Source of the DNA: Pelomonas baiyunensis
Lineage (GTDB): Bacteria > Pseudomonadota > Gammaproteobacteria > Burkholderiales > Burkholderiaceae_C
Assembly (NCBI RefSeq): GCF_043555935.1
Contig: NZ_JBIGIB010000004.1
Location: forward strand, 248,001 to 312,000
Length of the DNA: 64,000 bases
Direction: 5' to 3'
Shown here in pieces: positions 44,310 to 52,487 of this stretch (positions within the stretch are counted from its first letter, which is position 1; each line of letters starts with the position of its first letter). Made by a program: the position numbers and the translations under genes. The notes beneath the pieces were generated by a model. That model was not told the DNA's origin and made no database searches. It worked only from the letters and a program-made list of their open reading frames with translations.

Positions 44310-45437
44310 ATGAACACCACCCGCACCCTCATTGCTGCCACGCTCGCCACCACCGGCTTCGCCGCCCACGCCGCCGACCTCAAGGCCGGCGAGTGGGACA
44401 TCGGCATCGGCGGCATCGTCAACGCCTACTACACGCACACCCGCTGCAGCGGCTCGCAAACCGTGGGCGGCGTGGCCCTGGCCAGCAAGGCCCTGGGCTG
44501 CGGCGGCACCGACGGCCGCACCGTCATCGGCAACGGCCTGCTGCCCAATGCCCTCACCACCACGGCCAAGACCCGGCAGGACGGCATCGACATCGGCGCC
44601 ACGCTGATGATCGGCGCCGCCGTGGCCTCGGGCGACGCCATCTCCAACAACAACAACGTGGACGTGCGCCAGGGCTTCTTCACCTTCGGCAACGCCGACA
44701 TGGGCACCGTGAAGCTGGGCCGCGACTACGGCCTGTTCGGCAAGACCGCCATCCTGGGCGACATGACACTCATCGGCGCTGGCGCCCCGGTCAGCGCCAC
44801 GCAGCGCAACCGCGTCACGCTGGGCCACATCGGCTCGGGCTACACCTACCTGGGCACCTACGGCCAGCTGGCCTACAGCCTGCCCACCAGCGGCGGCTTC
44901 AGAGCCACCGTGGCCCTGATGAGCCCGGTGGACGCCGGCACGCTGGTGGGCCGCAACTCGCCCCAGCTGCAAGCCCTGGCCACCGTCGAGTTCGGCGGCG
45001 GCAAGGCCTGGCTGGGCGCCAAGAGCCAGAAGTTCGAAGGCCCCGCCAACACCGGCTTCACCATGAACGGCGTGGAGCTGGGCGCCAGCGTGACGGCCGG
45101 CGCGCTGGGCCTGTCGGCCAACCTGCAAACCGGCAAGGGCCTGGGCGTGCTGACCGACGGCGACAGCGGCAACCGCAAGCAGACCAACCTGCTGCTGCAA
45201 GCCACCTGGCAGGCCACCGCCAAAACCAAGCTGGGCCTGAACTGGGGCGAAAGCAAGCTCAAGGACGGCGTGGCGAGCGACCTGCGCAGCAACACCAACC
45301 TCACCGCCGGCCTCTACTACGGCCTCACCAAAAGCGTGACCCTGGTGGGCGAAGTGAGCCGCACCACCTCCAAGCCGGTCTCGGGCAGCGACGCCAAGAT
45401 GAGCGGCGTGGCGCTGGGCGGGATCGTGTTCTTCTGA
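44310..45437 (+). CDS. Outer-membrane porin (trimeric betaproteobacterial type)
   Basis: 375 residues: signal peptide to AHAA, then a beta-barrel alternating pattern with DIGIGGIVNAYYTHTRCSG, GFFTFGNADMGTVKLGRDYGLFG (the conserved LGRDYG loop region) and a terminal GGIVFF with C-terminal Phe, as in porin family 4 proteins. The sigma-54 promoter upstream suggests it lets alcohols or similar small solutes in when the PQQ system is induced (inference). Confidence 0.88.
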   Translation: MNTTRTLIAATLATTGFAAHAADLKAGEWDIGIGGIVNAYYTHTRCSGSQTVGGVALASKALGCGGTDGRTVIGNGLLPNALTTTAKTRQDGIDIGATLMIGAAVASGDAISNNNNVDVRQGFFTFGNADMGTVKLGRDYGLFGKTAILGDMTLIGAGAPVSATQRNRVTLGHIGSGYTYLGTYGQLAYSLPTSGGFRATVALMSPVDAGTLVGRNSPQLQALATVEFGGGKAWLGAKSQKFEGPANTGFTMNGVELGASVTAGALGLSANLQTGKGLGVLTDGDSGNRKQTNLLLQATWQATAKTKLGLNWGESKLKDGVASDLRSNTNLTAGLYYGLTKSVTLVGEVSRTTSKPVSGSDAKMSGVALGGIVFF

Positions 45438-45474
45438 CCCTGAAGGCACACGCGCGCGCCAAGCCCGCCAGGTA

Positions 45475-45497
45475 CGCCAGACCTGCGCGGTCTGGCG
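45475..45497. repeat. Perfect hairpin downstream of the porin gene
   Basis: CGCCAGACC, loop TGCGC, GGTCTGGCG: 9-bp perfect stem 38 bp after the porin stop, with partly matching outer arms (AAGCCcGCCAGG / CCAGGTGGCTT). There is no T-run; it may stabilise or end the porin mRNA. Confidence 0.5.
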
Positions 45498-45574
45498 GCC
45501 AGGTGGCTTGGTGGCCTACACGGCGCGCACAGACGGACGTCTAGATTGGCAGCTCGCCACTCTGAAAGCCGTTC

Positions 45575-46240
45575 ATGCGCGCCCTGTTCGTTGCCACCAG
45601 TGCCACCCACCTCGCACCCGATCACCCCACGGGCCTGTGGCTGGAAGAGTTCTCCGTGCCGTATCTCGCGGCCGTGGACGCGGGCATTGAGGTCACGGTC
45701 GCCTCGCCGCGCGGTGGCGCCGTGCCGCTGGACCCGAAGACGGAGCCCAACGACACCCAGCGCCACACCTGGGCGGCCGCCCTGCAGGCGCTGCAGCACA
45801 GCGTCACGCTGGCGTCGGTGCAGGGCGAAACCTTTGACGCCCTCTTCATTCCCGGAGGCCACGGCCCCATGGTGGACCTGGCCACCGACGACACCCTGCA
45901 CGCCCTCGTGGCGCGGCACGACGCCGCCGGCCGCGTGATCGCTGCCGTCTGCCACGGCCCGGCGGCCCTGGTGCACGCCCTGCGCGCCGACGGCCACCCC
46001 TTCTTCAGCGGCCGCAGCGCCACCGGCTTCACCAACGCCGAGGAATTCCTCGCGGGCCTGAAAGACGTCGTGCCCTTCCTGCTGGAAGACGAGATGAAGG
46101 CCAGCGGGGCGGACTTCCATTCCGCGCTGCTACCGATGCTCAGCCACGTCGAGCAGGACGGCCACGTCATCACCGGCCAGAACCCGCAGTCAAGCGAAGC
46201 GGTGGCCAAGGCCTTGGTGGCGGCGCTGGGGGTGCGCTGA
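45575..46240 (+). CDS. DJ-1/PfpI family protein (class I glutamine-amidotransferase-like)
   Basis: 221 residues. The nucleophile elbow AVCHGPAAL carries C126. An upstream Glu lies in TGLWLEEFSVPY, and FIPGGHGPMVDLA completes the active site, as in Hsp31/YhbO-like glyoxalase III and deglycase enzymes. A role in handling reactive aldehydes is plausible beside an alcohol-oxidation island, but this is by family only. Confidence 0.88.
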   Translation: MRALFVATSATHLAPDHPTGLWLEEFSVPYLAAVDAGIEVTVASPRGGAVPLDPKTEPNDTQRHTWAAALQALQHSVTLASVQGETFDALFIPGGHGPMVDLATDDTLHALVARHDAAGRVIAAVCHGPAALVHALRADGHPFFSGRSATGFTNAEEFLAGLKDVVPFLLEDEMKASGADFHSALLPMLSHVEQDGHVITGQNPQSSEAVAKALVAALGVR

Positions 46241-46301
46241 GCCCCGCGCCCCTGGGGCACACGCACGCCGAACTGCGTCGATGCCGCAGTACGCTGGCGG
46301 C

Positions 46302-47450
46302 ATGACGAAACCCCTGCTGGCGCTCCGGCGTGCCGGGCTCGCGCTCATGGCCGCCGGCCTGAGCCGCGCGGCCGTCGCCGCCCCGATCACCGAGGCCCCC
46401 ACCCGGCTGTTGGTCACGGGCCTGAGCTTGCCCGACCGCATGGCCACCACCTACGGCTGGCTGGACGCGCACCACCTGGCCGTGACCACCCCACCGCCCG
46501 GCGACGACGACGCCTACTCCGGCCTGCGCCGCCTGGTGGCCGTAGATGCCCGCACCGGCGCCCAGACCGTGCTGCTGGAGCGCGGATTCCTGAGTTGCGC
46601 CAACCCACACACCGGCGTGGTGGCGGCCTACGTGGGCGACCTGCGCAAGCTGCTGCGCGGCGGCCCTGCGGCCGCCCCCGTGCTGACCTGGTTCCGCTGG
46701 GACGCCCAGCAGACCCGCCTGGTGCCTCAGCCGCCCCCGCCCGGGCCGCCGATGCATCCCCAGCAATGCCGGCCGTTTGACCCGGAGGACGACCGCAACG
46801 GCCAGGTCATGACCGGCGCAGCGCCTGTGCGCACGCTGGAGCCAGGGCACGGCCAGATCCGCTGGACCTGGGACCCCGCCACGGGGCAGCGCGGTGCGGT
46901 GCAGTGGATGCGTGGCGCCGAGCGCCGCACGCTGGATGTGCCCGCCGAGCGCATCCAGGCTTTGGTGGACTGGCTGCCCTACCGCAGCGCCTACCTGCTG
47001 ACGCCCGGCCTGTACCGCGTGGAACAAGGCCAGATGACCGAACTGCTCCCGCTGACCACGATGGACCAGCAGGGCCGGACGGCCCAGGTGCCCACCCCCG
47101 CCGCTTTGGCCCCAGGGCTGTCGCGCGACTGGACGCACCAGGTCTTCTCGGTGCCGATGCGCGGCGGCCAGTTGCTGGCCGTGCCCGGCCGCAGCCACGA
47201 CGGTGCCGGCCTGTACCGACACACCGCTCAAGGTCTGCAGCGGGTGTTCTGCGGCCCCAAGCCCGGAGGGGCCACCGACGACGCCTTGCGCGACCACACC
47301 CGCTGCTTCGAGGACGAGCCGATCCGCGTGTCACCCGACGGCTGCCAGGCCGCCTTCGCGACGCGCTACGACGCGGACGGCCGACTGCGCACGACCGGCC
47401 TGCAGGGCCAGGTTCACATGCTGGATCTGTGCGGCCGCGCAGTGCGCTGA
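46302..47450 (+). CDS. Exported protein of unknown function
   Basis: 382 residues with a signal peptide (about 1-27, ending AVAA). The body has blade-like segments (RRLVAVDARTGAQTVLLERG, AYLLTPGLYRVEQGQMTELL, IRVSPDGCQAAFATRYDADG) suggesting a beta-propeller, and three or four Cys that may pair. No family is recognised. It stands alone between the DJ-1 gene and a signalling operon. Confidence 0.65.
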   Translation: MTKPLLALRRAGLALMAAGLSRAAVAAPITEAPTRLLVTGLSLPDRMATTYGWLDAHHLAVTTPPPGDDDAYSGLRRLVAVDARTGAQTVLLERGFLSCANPHTGVVAAYVGDLRKLLRGGPAAAPVLTWFRWDAQQTRLVPQPPPPGPPMHPQQCRPFDPEDDRNGQVMTGAAPVRTLEPGHGQIRWTWDPATGQRGAVQWMRGAERRTLDVPAERIQALVDWLPYRSAYLLTPGLYRVEQGQMTELLPLTTMDQQGRTAQVPTPAALAPGLSRDWTHQVFSVPMRGGQLLAVPGRSHDGAGLYRHTAQGLQRVFCGPKPGGATDDALRDHTRCFEDEPIRVSPDGCQAAFATRYDADGRLRTTGLQGQVHMLDLCGRAVR

Positions 47451-47619
47451 TCACACCCCCGCGCCGCCGCCTGTAGCAGGCCGGCGTCGCCCCCACCTTG
47501 CGATGGCGCAAGCCCGCCTCGGCGCGGGTGCCGGCGTGCACGCCCTGCGCGAATCCCCTGCACCGCGGGCCCGCCGCTGGCTACACTCAATCGTCGCGTA
47601 AGCGCACTGGGACCGACAG

Positions 47620-48018
47620 GTGAAGCCCCTTCCCGTCCTGCTCGTTGACGACAGCGAATTCGATCGCATGTACACGTCCGTGATCCTGGGCCGCACGGGG
47701 CTGCCGTGGGCCGTTCAGGAGTGCGAATCGGCCGCAGAAGCGCTGCAATCCATTGCACAGGCGCCGGGCCGCACGGCGCTGATCCTGCTGGATATCAACA
47801 TGCCGGGCATGGACGGCTTCGAGTTCCTGGACGCGTTCGACCGCCTACCTGCCGCCCAGCGCGGTGACACCGCCGTGGTGGTGATGAGCAGCTCGCCGCT
47901 GGAGAGCGACCGCCAGCGCGCCCTGGCCCACGGGGTGGTGAAGGACTACCTCGTCAAACCCCTGACGCTGGACCAGGCCCAGCGCCTGGCCACCCACCCT
48001 CGCGTGGCCCCGGCATGA
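47620..48018 (+). CDS. CheY-like single-domain response regulator
   Basis: 132 residues, receiver only: VLLVDDSEFDRMYTSVIL, phospho-acceptor in LILLDINMPGMDGFEFL, VVMSSS and DYLVKPLTL with the conserved Lys. GTG start at 47620; no better upstream start is seen. Its stop overlaps the next gene (ATGA), so it belongs with the periplasmic sensor and kinase downstream. With no output domain it probably passes phosphate on or acts by protein contact. Confidence 0.87.
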   Translation: MKPLPVLLVDDSEFDRMYTSVILGRTGLPWAVQECESAAEALQSIAQAPGRTALILLDINMPGMDGFEFLDAFDRLPAAQRGDTAVVVMSSSPLESDRQRALAHGVVKDYLVKPLTLDQAQRLATHPRVAPA

Positions 48019-48959
48019 CCCCGCGGCCCTGGCGCCTCATGCTGGCCGTGGCGGCCGCGCTGGCGCTGGGCGTGCTGAGCGTGGCCCCGCCGGCCGGGGC
48101 CGACGCCCCGCTGACCGTGCGCTTCGCCCCCGAGCGCGACTACGGGCCCTTCGTGTTTGCCGACGACGACGGCCGGGTGCAGGGCTTGTCGGTGGACCTG
48201 CTGGCCCGCCTGGCCCCCAGCGCCGGCTTGCGGCTGGAAACCCTGCCGCCGGCACCGCTGGCGCAGCAACTGGCCTTGCTGCGCGCGGGCGGGGCGGACC
48301 TGGTGAGTTCACTGCGCCCCACGCCCGAGCGGGCGGAGTACCTGGCCTTCACGCGGCCGTATGTGAACGTGCCGGCGCTGCTGGTGGTGCGCAGCGCGGC
48401 CGGTACCGCCGAGCGCAGCACCGACGGGCAAGCCGCCCTGCTGCGCCTGGCCGGCCATGCGGTGGCGGTGGGGGCGGGCTACGCGGTGGAGGGCTTTGCG
48501 CGCGAGCGCTTTCCGCAGGTGCGCTGGGCCGCCGTGCCTGACGACGTGCAGGCCCTCAGCGGCGTGCGCGACGGCCGCTTTGACGCCGCGGTGGTGGACG
48601 CCGCCAGCGCCGCCTTCATTGCCCAGCGCCAGCACTGGAGTGACCTGCGCGCGGCCGGCCCGATCGGCTTTGACTACGCCCTGAGCCTGGCCGTGCCCAA
48701 GGCGCGGGCTGACCTCGTGCAACGGCTGGACGCCGCCATTGCGGCCCTGCCGCTGCAGGAACGCGCCGCGATTCAACAGCGCTGGATGGGGCCGCTGGAC
48801 GGCAATGCTTTGATGTCCTCGACATGGCAGGGCCTGCGCTGGGCGGCTGCGTGGCTGGGGCTGGCCGCCGTGCTGCTGGCGGTGCTGGCCTGGCGGCGCC
48901 ACACGCAGCGAAGCACCAGCCCCGCAACCCACGCGCACGACACCGCACCGCCGCCATGA
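48015..48959 (+). CDS. Membrane-anchored periplasmic solute-binding domain protein
   Basis: 314 residues: signal peptide to AGADA, a solute-binding family 3-type domain (LTVRFAPERDYGPFVFADDDGR, GGADLVSSLRPTPERAEYLAFT, DGRFDAAVVDAASAAFI), then one C-terminal membrane helix (AAWLGLAAVLLAVLAWRR) and a short cytoplasmic tail. Free binding proteins lack this anchor; kinases such as BvgS/EvgS have it but continue into kinase domains. Here the kinase is the next gene (4-bp overlap), suggesting a split sensor. Confidence 0.82.
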   Translation: MTPRPWRLMLAVAAALALGVLSVAPPAGADAPLTVRFAPERDYGPFVFADDDGRVQGLSVDLLARLAPSAGLRLETLPPAPLAQQLALLRAGGADLVSSLRPTPERAEYLAFTRPYVNVPALLVVRSAAGTAERSTDGQAALLRLAGHAVAVGAGYAVEGFARERFPQVRWAAVPDDVQALSGVRDGRFDAAVVDAASAAFIAQRQHWSDLRAAGPIGFDYALSLAVPKARADLVQRLDAAIAALPLQERAAIQQRWMGPLDGNALMSSTWQGLRWAAAWLGLAAVLLAVLAWRRHTQRSTSPATHAHDTAPPP

Positions 48960-50644
48960 GCCTGGCGCCCCCGTTCTCGGCCCCGGCCCGCCACGCGCGC
49001 CCGGGCATGGGCCCTGGCCCCGCGCCCACGGCCGCAGGCTCGTGGCTGGCCCGCCAACCGCTGGGCCTCACCGCGTTGGGGCTGGGGCTGGCCTACGCCG
49101 GCGCGGCGGTGTTGTCGCTGCACCTGTCGCGCCAGCCCGGCAGCGTGGCGTCCATCTGGTACGCCAACGCGTTGGCCGTGGCCGCCCTGGCCCACCGCCC
49201 CTGGCGCGACTGGCCCGCGCTGCTGGCGGCCGTGCTGATGGCCATTGCCGCCGCCAACGGCCTGTGGGGCGACCAGTGGTGGCTGGCCCTGTCGTTCACA
49301 CCGGCCAACCTGGTTGAGGTGGCGCTGGCCGCCGCCGCGTTGCGCCGCGCCGGGCTGCACCGCCGCGGCATTGACTCGGCCGCCACGCTGGGCGGCGCGC
49401 TGGGGCTGGCGGCTTTGCTTGCACCGCTGACGAGTGCCACCGTGGCGCTGGTGACGGTGGGGCCGGTCATCGGGCAGGGCTTCACCGGGCTGTGGCTGCC
49501 GTGGCTGGAGGGCAGCGCCATCGGCGCGCTGTCCACGCTGCCGCTGGCGCTGCTGCTGGCGCAGGAGGGCCCACAGCCGCTGCGCGTGCTGGCCGGCCAT
49601 GTGGGGGCGTGGGCGCTGTTGTGCGCGTCCATCGGCGCCACGCTGCTGGCGGCCACCTCGCTGCCCTACCCCATGGTGTTCCTCACGCTGCCGCTGATTG
49701 CGGCCGCCGTGGTGCTGCCGCTGGCCGGGGCGTGTCTGCTGACGCTGGCGGTGTCCATCACGCTGGCGGCGGCGCTGGGCACCGGGCTGCTGCCGGCGCC
49801 GCCGCTCAGCGCCGCATGGCAGCAGGTGTTCATCTACGTGGCCATGGCGGCCGCGCTGCTGCCCGGGCAGTTGCTGGGCACCACGCTGCACGAGCTGCGC
49901 CGCAGCCGCGAGCACCTGGCGCAGCAGTCCGACGCACTCAAGCGCGCCAACGACGGGCTGGAGCAGTTCGTGCACTTCTCGGCGCACGACCTGCGCGAGC
50001 CGCTGAACACCATTGCCGCGTTCGGCAGCCTGCTGCGCGATGAAAGCCAGCCGCTGGACGCCACGGCCCGCCACCACCTGGAGCTGATGCTGCGCGGCAC
50101 CGACCGCATGCGCACGCTGCTGGACGACATGCTCACCTTCGCCCGCATGCAGCAAGACCAGCCGCTGGCGCTGCAGCGCGTGGACCTGGACCTCGCCCTG
50201 CAGTCGGCCCGCGAAGCGCTGGCGCAACAGATCCAGCAATCCGGGGCCCAGATCACGAGCACCCCGCTGGGCCAGGTGGACGGCCACCCCGCCATGCTGC
50301 AGGTGCTGCTGCAAAACCTGCTGAGCAATGCGCTCAAGTTCGTGGAGCCCGGGCGCTCGCCGCAGGTGGAATTCAGCGCCCACCGCGACGGCAGCGCCCT
50401 TGTGTTGCAGGTGCGCGACCACGGCATCGGCATCGCACCGGACGACGCCGCCCGGTTGTTCAAGCCCTTCCAGCGCCTGCACCCGCGCCGCCGCTTCGAC
50501 GGCTCCGGCCTGGGCCTGGCCCTGTGCCGCCGCATCGCGGAGGTGCACGGCGGTGAGATCGGTGTGACGCCGGCCGAGGGCGGGGGCAGTTGCTTCACGG
50601 TGCGGCTGCCGCACCGGGCGACCGGCGCCGACGCGGGGCGCTGA
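48956..50644 (+). CDS. MASE1-type membrane sensor histidine kinase
   Basis: 562 residues. About eight membrane helices between 35 and 300 form a MASE1 domain (SVASIWYANALAVAALAHRPWRDW). A coiled coil leads to HisKA with FSAHDLREPLNTIAAFGSLL, then HATPase motifs LLQNLLSNALKF, VRDHGIGIA and GSGLGLALCRRIAEVHGG. Third gene of the receiver/sensor/kinase operon. The D-L-R-E-P form of the H-box is typical of phytochrome-like kinases. Confidence 0.88.
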   Translation: MSLAPPFSAPARHARPGMGPGPAPTAAGSWLARQPLGLTALGLGLAYAGAAVLSLHLSRQPGSVASIWYANALAVAALAHRPWRDWPALLAAVLMAIAAANGLWGDQWWLALSFTPANLVEVALAAAALRRAGLHRRGIDSAATLGGALGLAALLAPLTSATVALVTVGPVIGQGFTGLWLPWLEGSAIGALSTLPLALLLAQEGPQPLRVLAGHVGAWALLCASIGATLLAATSLPYPMVFLTLPLIAAAVVLPLAGACLLTLAVSITLAAALGTGLLPAPPLSAAWQQVFIYVAMAAALLPGQLLGTTLHELRRSREHLAQQSDALKRANDGLEQFVHFSAHDLREPLNTIAAFGSLLRDESQPLDATARHHLELMLRGTDRMRTLLDDMLTFARMQQDQPLALQRVDLDLALQSAREALAQQIQQSGAQITSTPLGQVDGHPAMLQVLLQNLLSNALKFVEPGRSPQVEFSAHRDGSALVLQVRDHGIGIAPDDAARLFKPFQRLHPRRRFDGSGLGLALCRRIAEVHGGEIGVTPAEGGGSCFTVRLPHRATGADAGR

Positions 50645-50679
50645 CAGCACCGAGGCACGGCCGTGCCGGGTGCGGCAAC

Positions 50680-52251
50680 CTACGCCACCGCGTCGCCGGT
50701 CTTGAACACCGCCACCGCCTCCACCAGCTGCTGGACCTGGCCCTTCAGGCTTTCGGCAGCCGCGGCGCTTTCCTCCACCAACGCGGCGTTCTGCTGGGTC
50801 ACGCGGTCCATCTGGCCCACGGCGTCGCCCACCTGGCTAATGCCGGAGCTTTGCTGCGCGCTGGCGGTGGAGATCTCGGCCACGATCGCCCCCACCTGCT
50901 GGATGGCCTGCACGATGTCGCCCATGGTCTTGCCGGCCTGGTCCACCAAGGTGGAGCCGCGCTCCACTTGCTCCACGCTGCGGCTGATGAGGGTTTTGAT
51001 TTCCTTCGCCGCGTCGGCGCAGCGCTGCGCCAGCGTGCGCACCTCGCCGGCCACCACGGCGAAGCCTCGGCCCTGCTCGCCCGCACGCGCCGCTTCCACG
51101 GCGGCATTCAGCGCCAGGATGTTGGTCTGGAACGCAATGCCGTCGATCACGCCAATGATGTCGCTGATCTTGCCGCTGCTTTGGCTGATGTTCTGCATCA
51201 TGGCCACCACCTCGCCCACCACCTGACCGCCTTGCGCGGCCACGGCCGAGGCGCCCTGCGCCAGCTCGTTGGCGTGCGCGGCGTTTTCGGCGTTGTTGCG
51301 CACGGTGGTGTTGAGCTGCTCCATGGTGGCGGCGGTTTCCTGCAGCGCGCTGGCTTGCTGCTCGGTGCGCTGGCTCAGGTCCTGGTTGCCCAGCGCGATC
51401 TGCGCCGAGGCGGTGGCCACCGATTCGCTGGACTGACGCACCCGGGCCACCGTGTCGGCAAACGACTGGTGCATGGCCTGCAGCGCAGCGAACAGCGAAT
51501 GGGCGTCGCCCGCGCGCACCGGAATGGACCCGGTGAGGTCGCCGCGCGAGATGCGCTGCGCTTCGTCGCGCGCCTGCGCCGGCTCGCCGCCCAGTTCGTT
51601 GAGCAGCGAGCGGGTGATCAGCACCGCCGCCAGCAGCGACAGCGCCAGCACCCCCGCTGCCACGGTGAGCGTGGCGCCGATGGTGCGGCTGACCTGGGCC
51701 TTGGCAGCCTCCGCGTTGGTGGCCATCAGGCCTTCCTGGAAATGCACCATCTTCTCGATGGCGCCGAAGAACACCTGCTGCTGGGCACGCACCTCACCCA
51801 GCACGTATTTGTTGGCGGCGTCCCACTGCCCCTCGCGAATCAGCCGGGCCGCTTCGTTGCGCGCCGTGCCATAGGCCGTGCGAGACGCGGCCATGGCGTT
51901 GAACAGCTGCTGGCCCTGGGGCGTGTTGAGCATGGCCTTGAGCTTTTCCATGCGCTGGGTGTTCTCGGCCACCGACCGATCCATGCGCGACAGGAATTCC
52001 GCCGCATCGGCCGACTGCCCCGCCACGCCGGCCAGCACCGCGTTGCGCAGCATGCGCGCCTGCAGGTTGACGGCGTCGTAGATGTCGCGCGAGGTGTCGA
52101 TCTTGGGGTAGCGGTCATCCACCACCTGAGACACCGCCGACTGCACGTCGCGCAGCTGCAGCCACGCCACCGCAGCAAACGCCACGATCAAGGCCGCAAT
52201 GGAGCCAAAGGCCAAGGTCAGTCGCCGGGCGACAGTCATGTTTCCGAACAT
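50680..52251 (-). CDS. Methyl-accepting chemotaxis protein
   Basis: 523 residues. First membrane helix (LTLAFGSIAALIVAFAAVAWL), four-helix-bundle periplasmic sensor (about 35-185), second helix (TVAAGVLALSLLAAVLITRS), HAMP, then the cytoplasmic hairpin with the invariant tip IIGVIDGIAFQTNILALNAAVE followed by AARAGEQGRGFAVVAGEVR. Methylation regions flank the tip. The tail lacks the NWETF-type CheR-binding pentapeptide. An ATG at 52239 is an alternative start. It converges with the MASE1 kinase operon; the ligand is unknown. Confidence 0.92.
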   Translation of the reverse strand: MFGNMTVARRLTLAFGSIAALIVAFAAVAWLQLRDVQSAVSQVVDDRYPKIDTSRDIYDAVNLQARMLRNAVLAGVAGQSADAAEFLSRMDRSVAENTQRMEKLKAMLNTPQGQQLFNAMAASRTAYGTARNEAARLIREGQWDAANKYVLGEVRAQQQVFFGAIEKMVHFQEGLMATNAEAAKAQVSRTIGATLTVAAGVLALSLLAAVLITRSLLNELGGEPAQARDEAQRISRGDLTGSIPVRAGDAHSLFAALQAMHQSFADTVARVRQSSESVATASAQIALGNQDLSQRTEQQASALQETAATMEQLNTTVRNNAENAAHANELAQGASAVAAQGGQVVGEVVAMMQNISQSSGKISDIIGVIDGIAFQTNILALNAAVEAARAGEQGRGFAVVAGEVRTLAQRCADAAKEIKTLISRSVEQVERGSTLVDQAGKTMGDIVQAIQQVGAIVAEISTASAQQSSGISQVGDAVGQMDRVTQQNAALVEESAAAAESLKGQVQQLVEAVAVFKTGDAVA

Positions 52252-52409
52252 CGATGGGATCCGCTGGGGGTGACGGGCGAGGCCACCGAGCGGCGGCATG
52301 CGCCATGCTAAAAAGTTAGGGAAACCGAGCGTTGATCTGCATCAAACCGCCGCAGATTCGGCGTTGAAAAACACCTTGGCAGCGGCTAAGCCCGCGCGCA
52401 CGCGAACGC

Positions 52410-52444
52410 AAAAAAGGGCTGCGGCGGTGACCCGTCGCAGCCCT
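52410..52444 (-). terminator. Intrinsic terminator of the GH5 gene
   Basis: Minus strand: AGGGCTGCG, 12-nt loop, CGCAGCCCT, with the last base starting a run of six T. 9-bp stem, 43 bp after the GH5 stop codon. The rest of the 236-bp gap up to the chemoreceptor holds only that gene's promoter region. Confidence 0.85.
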
Positions 52445-52487
52445 GGCAGACCCTGCAGCGTTAAGGCTTCGCCGCGTGCGTGGCGCC

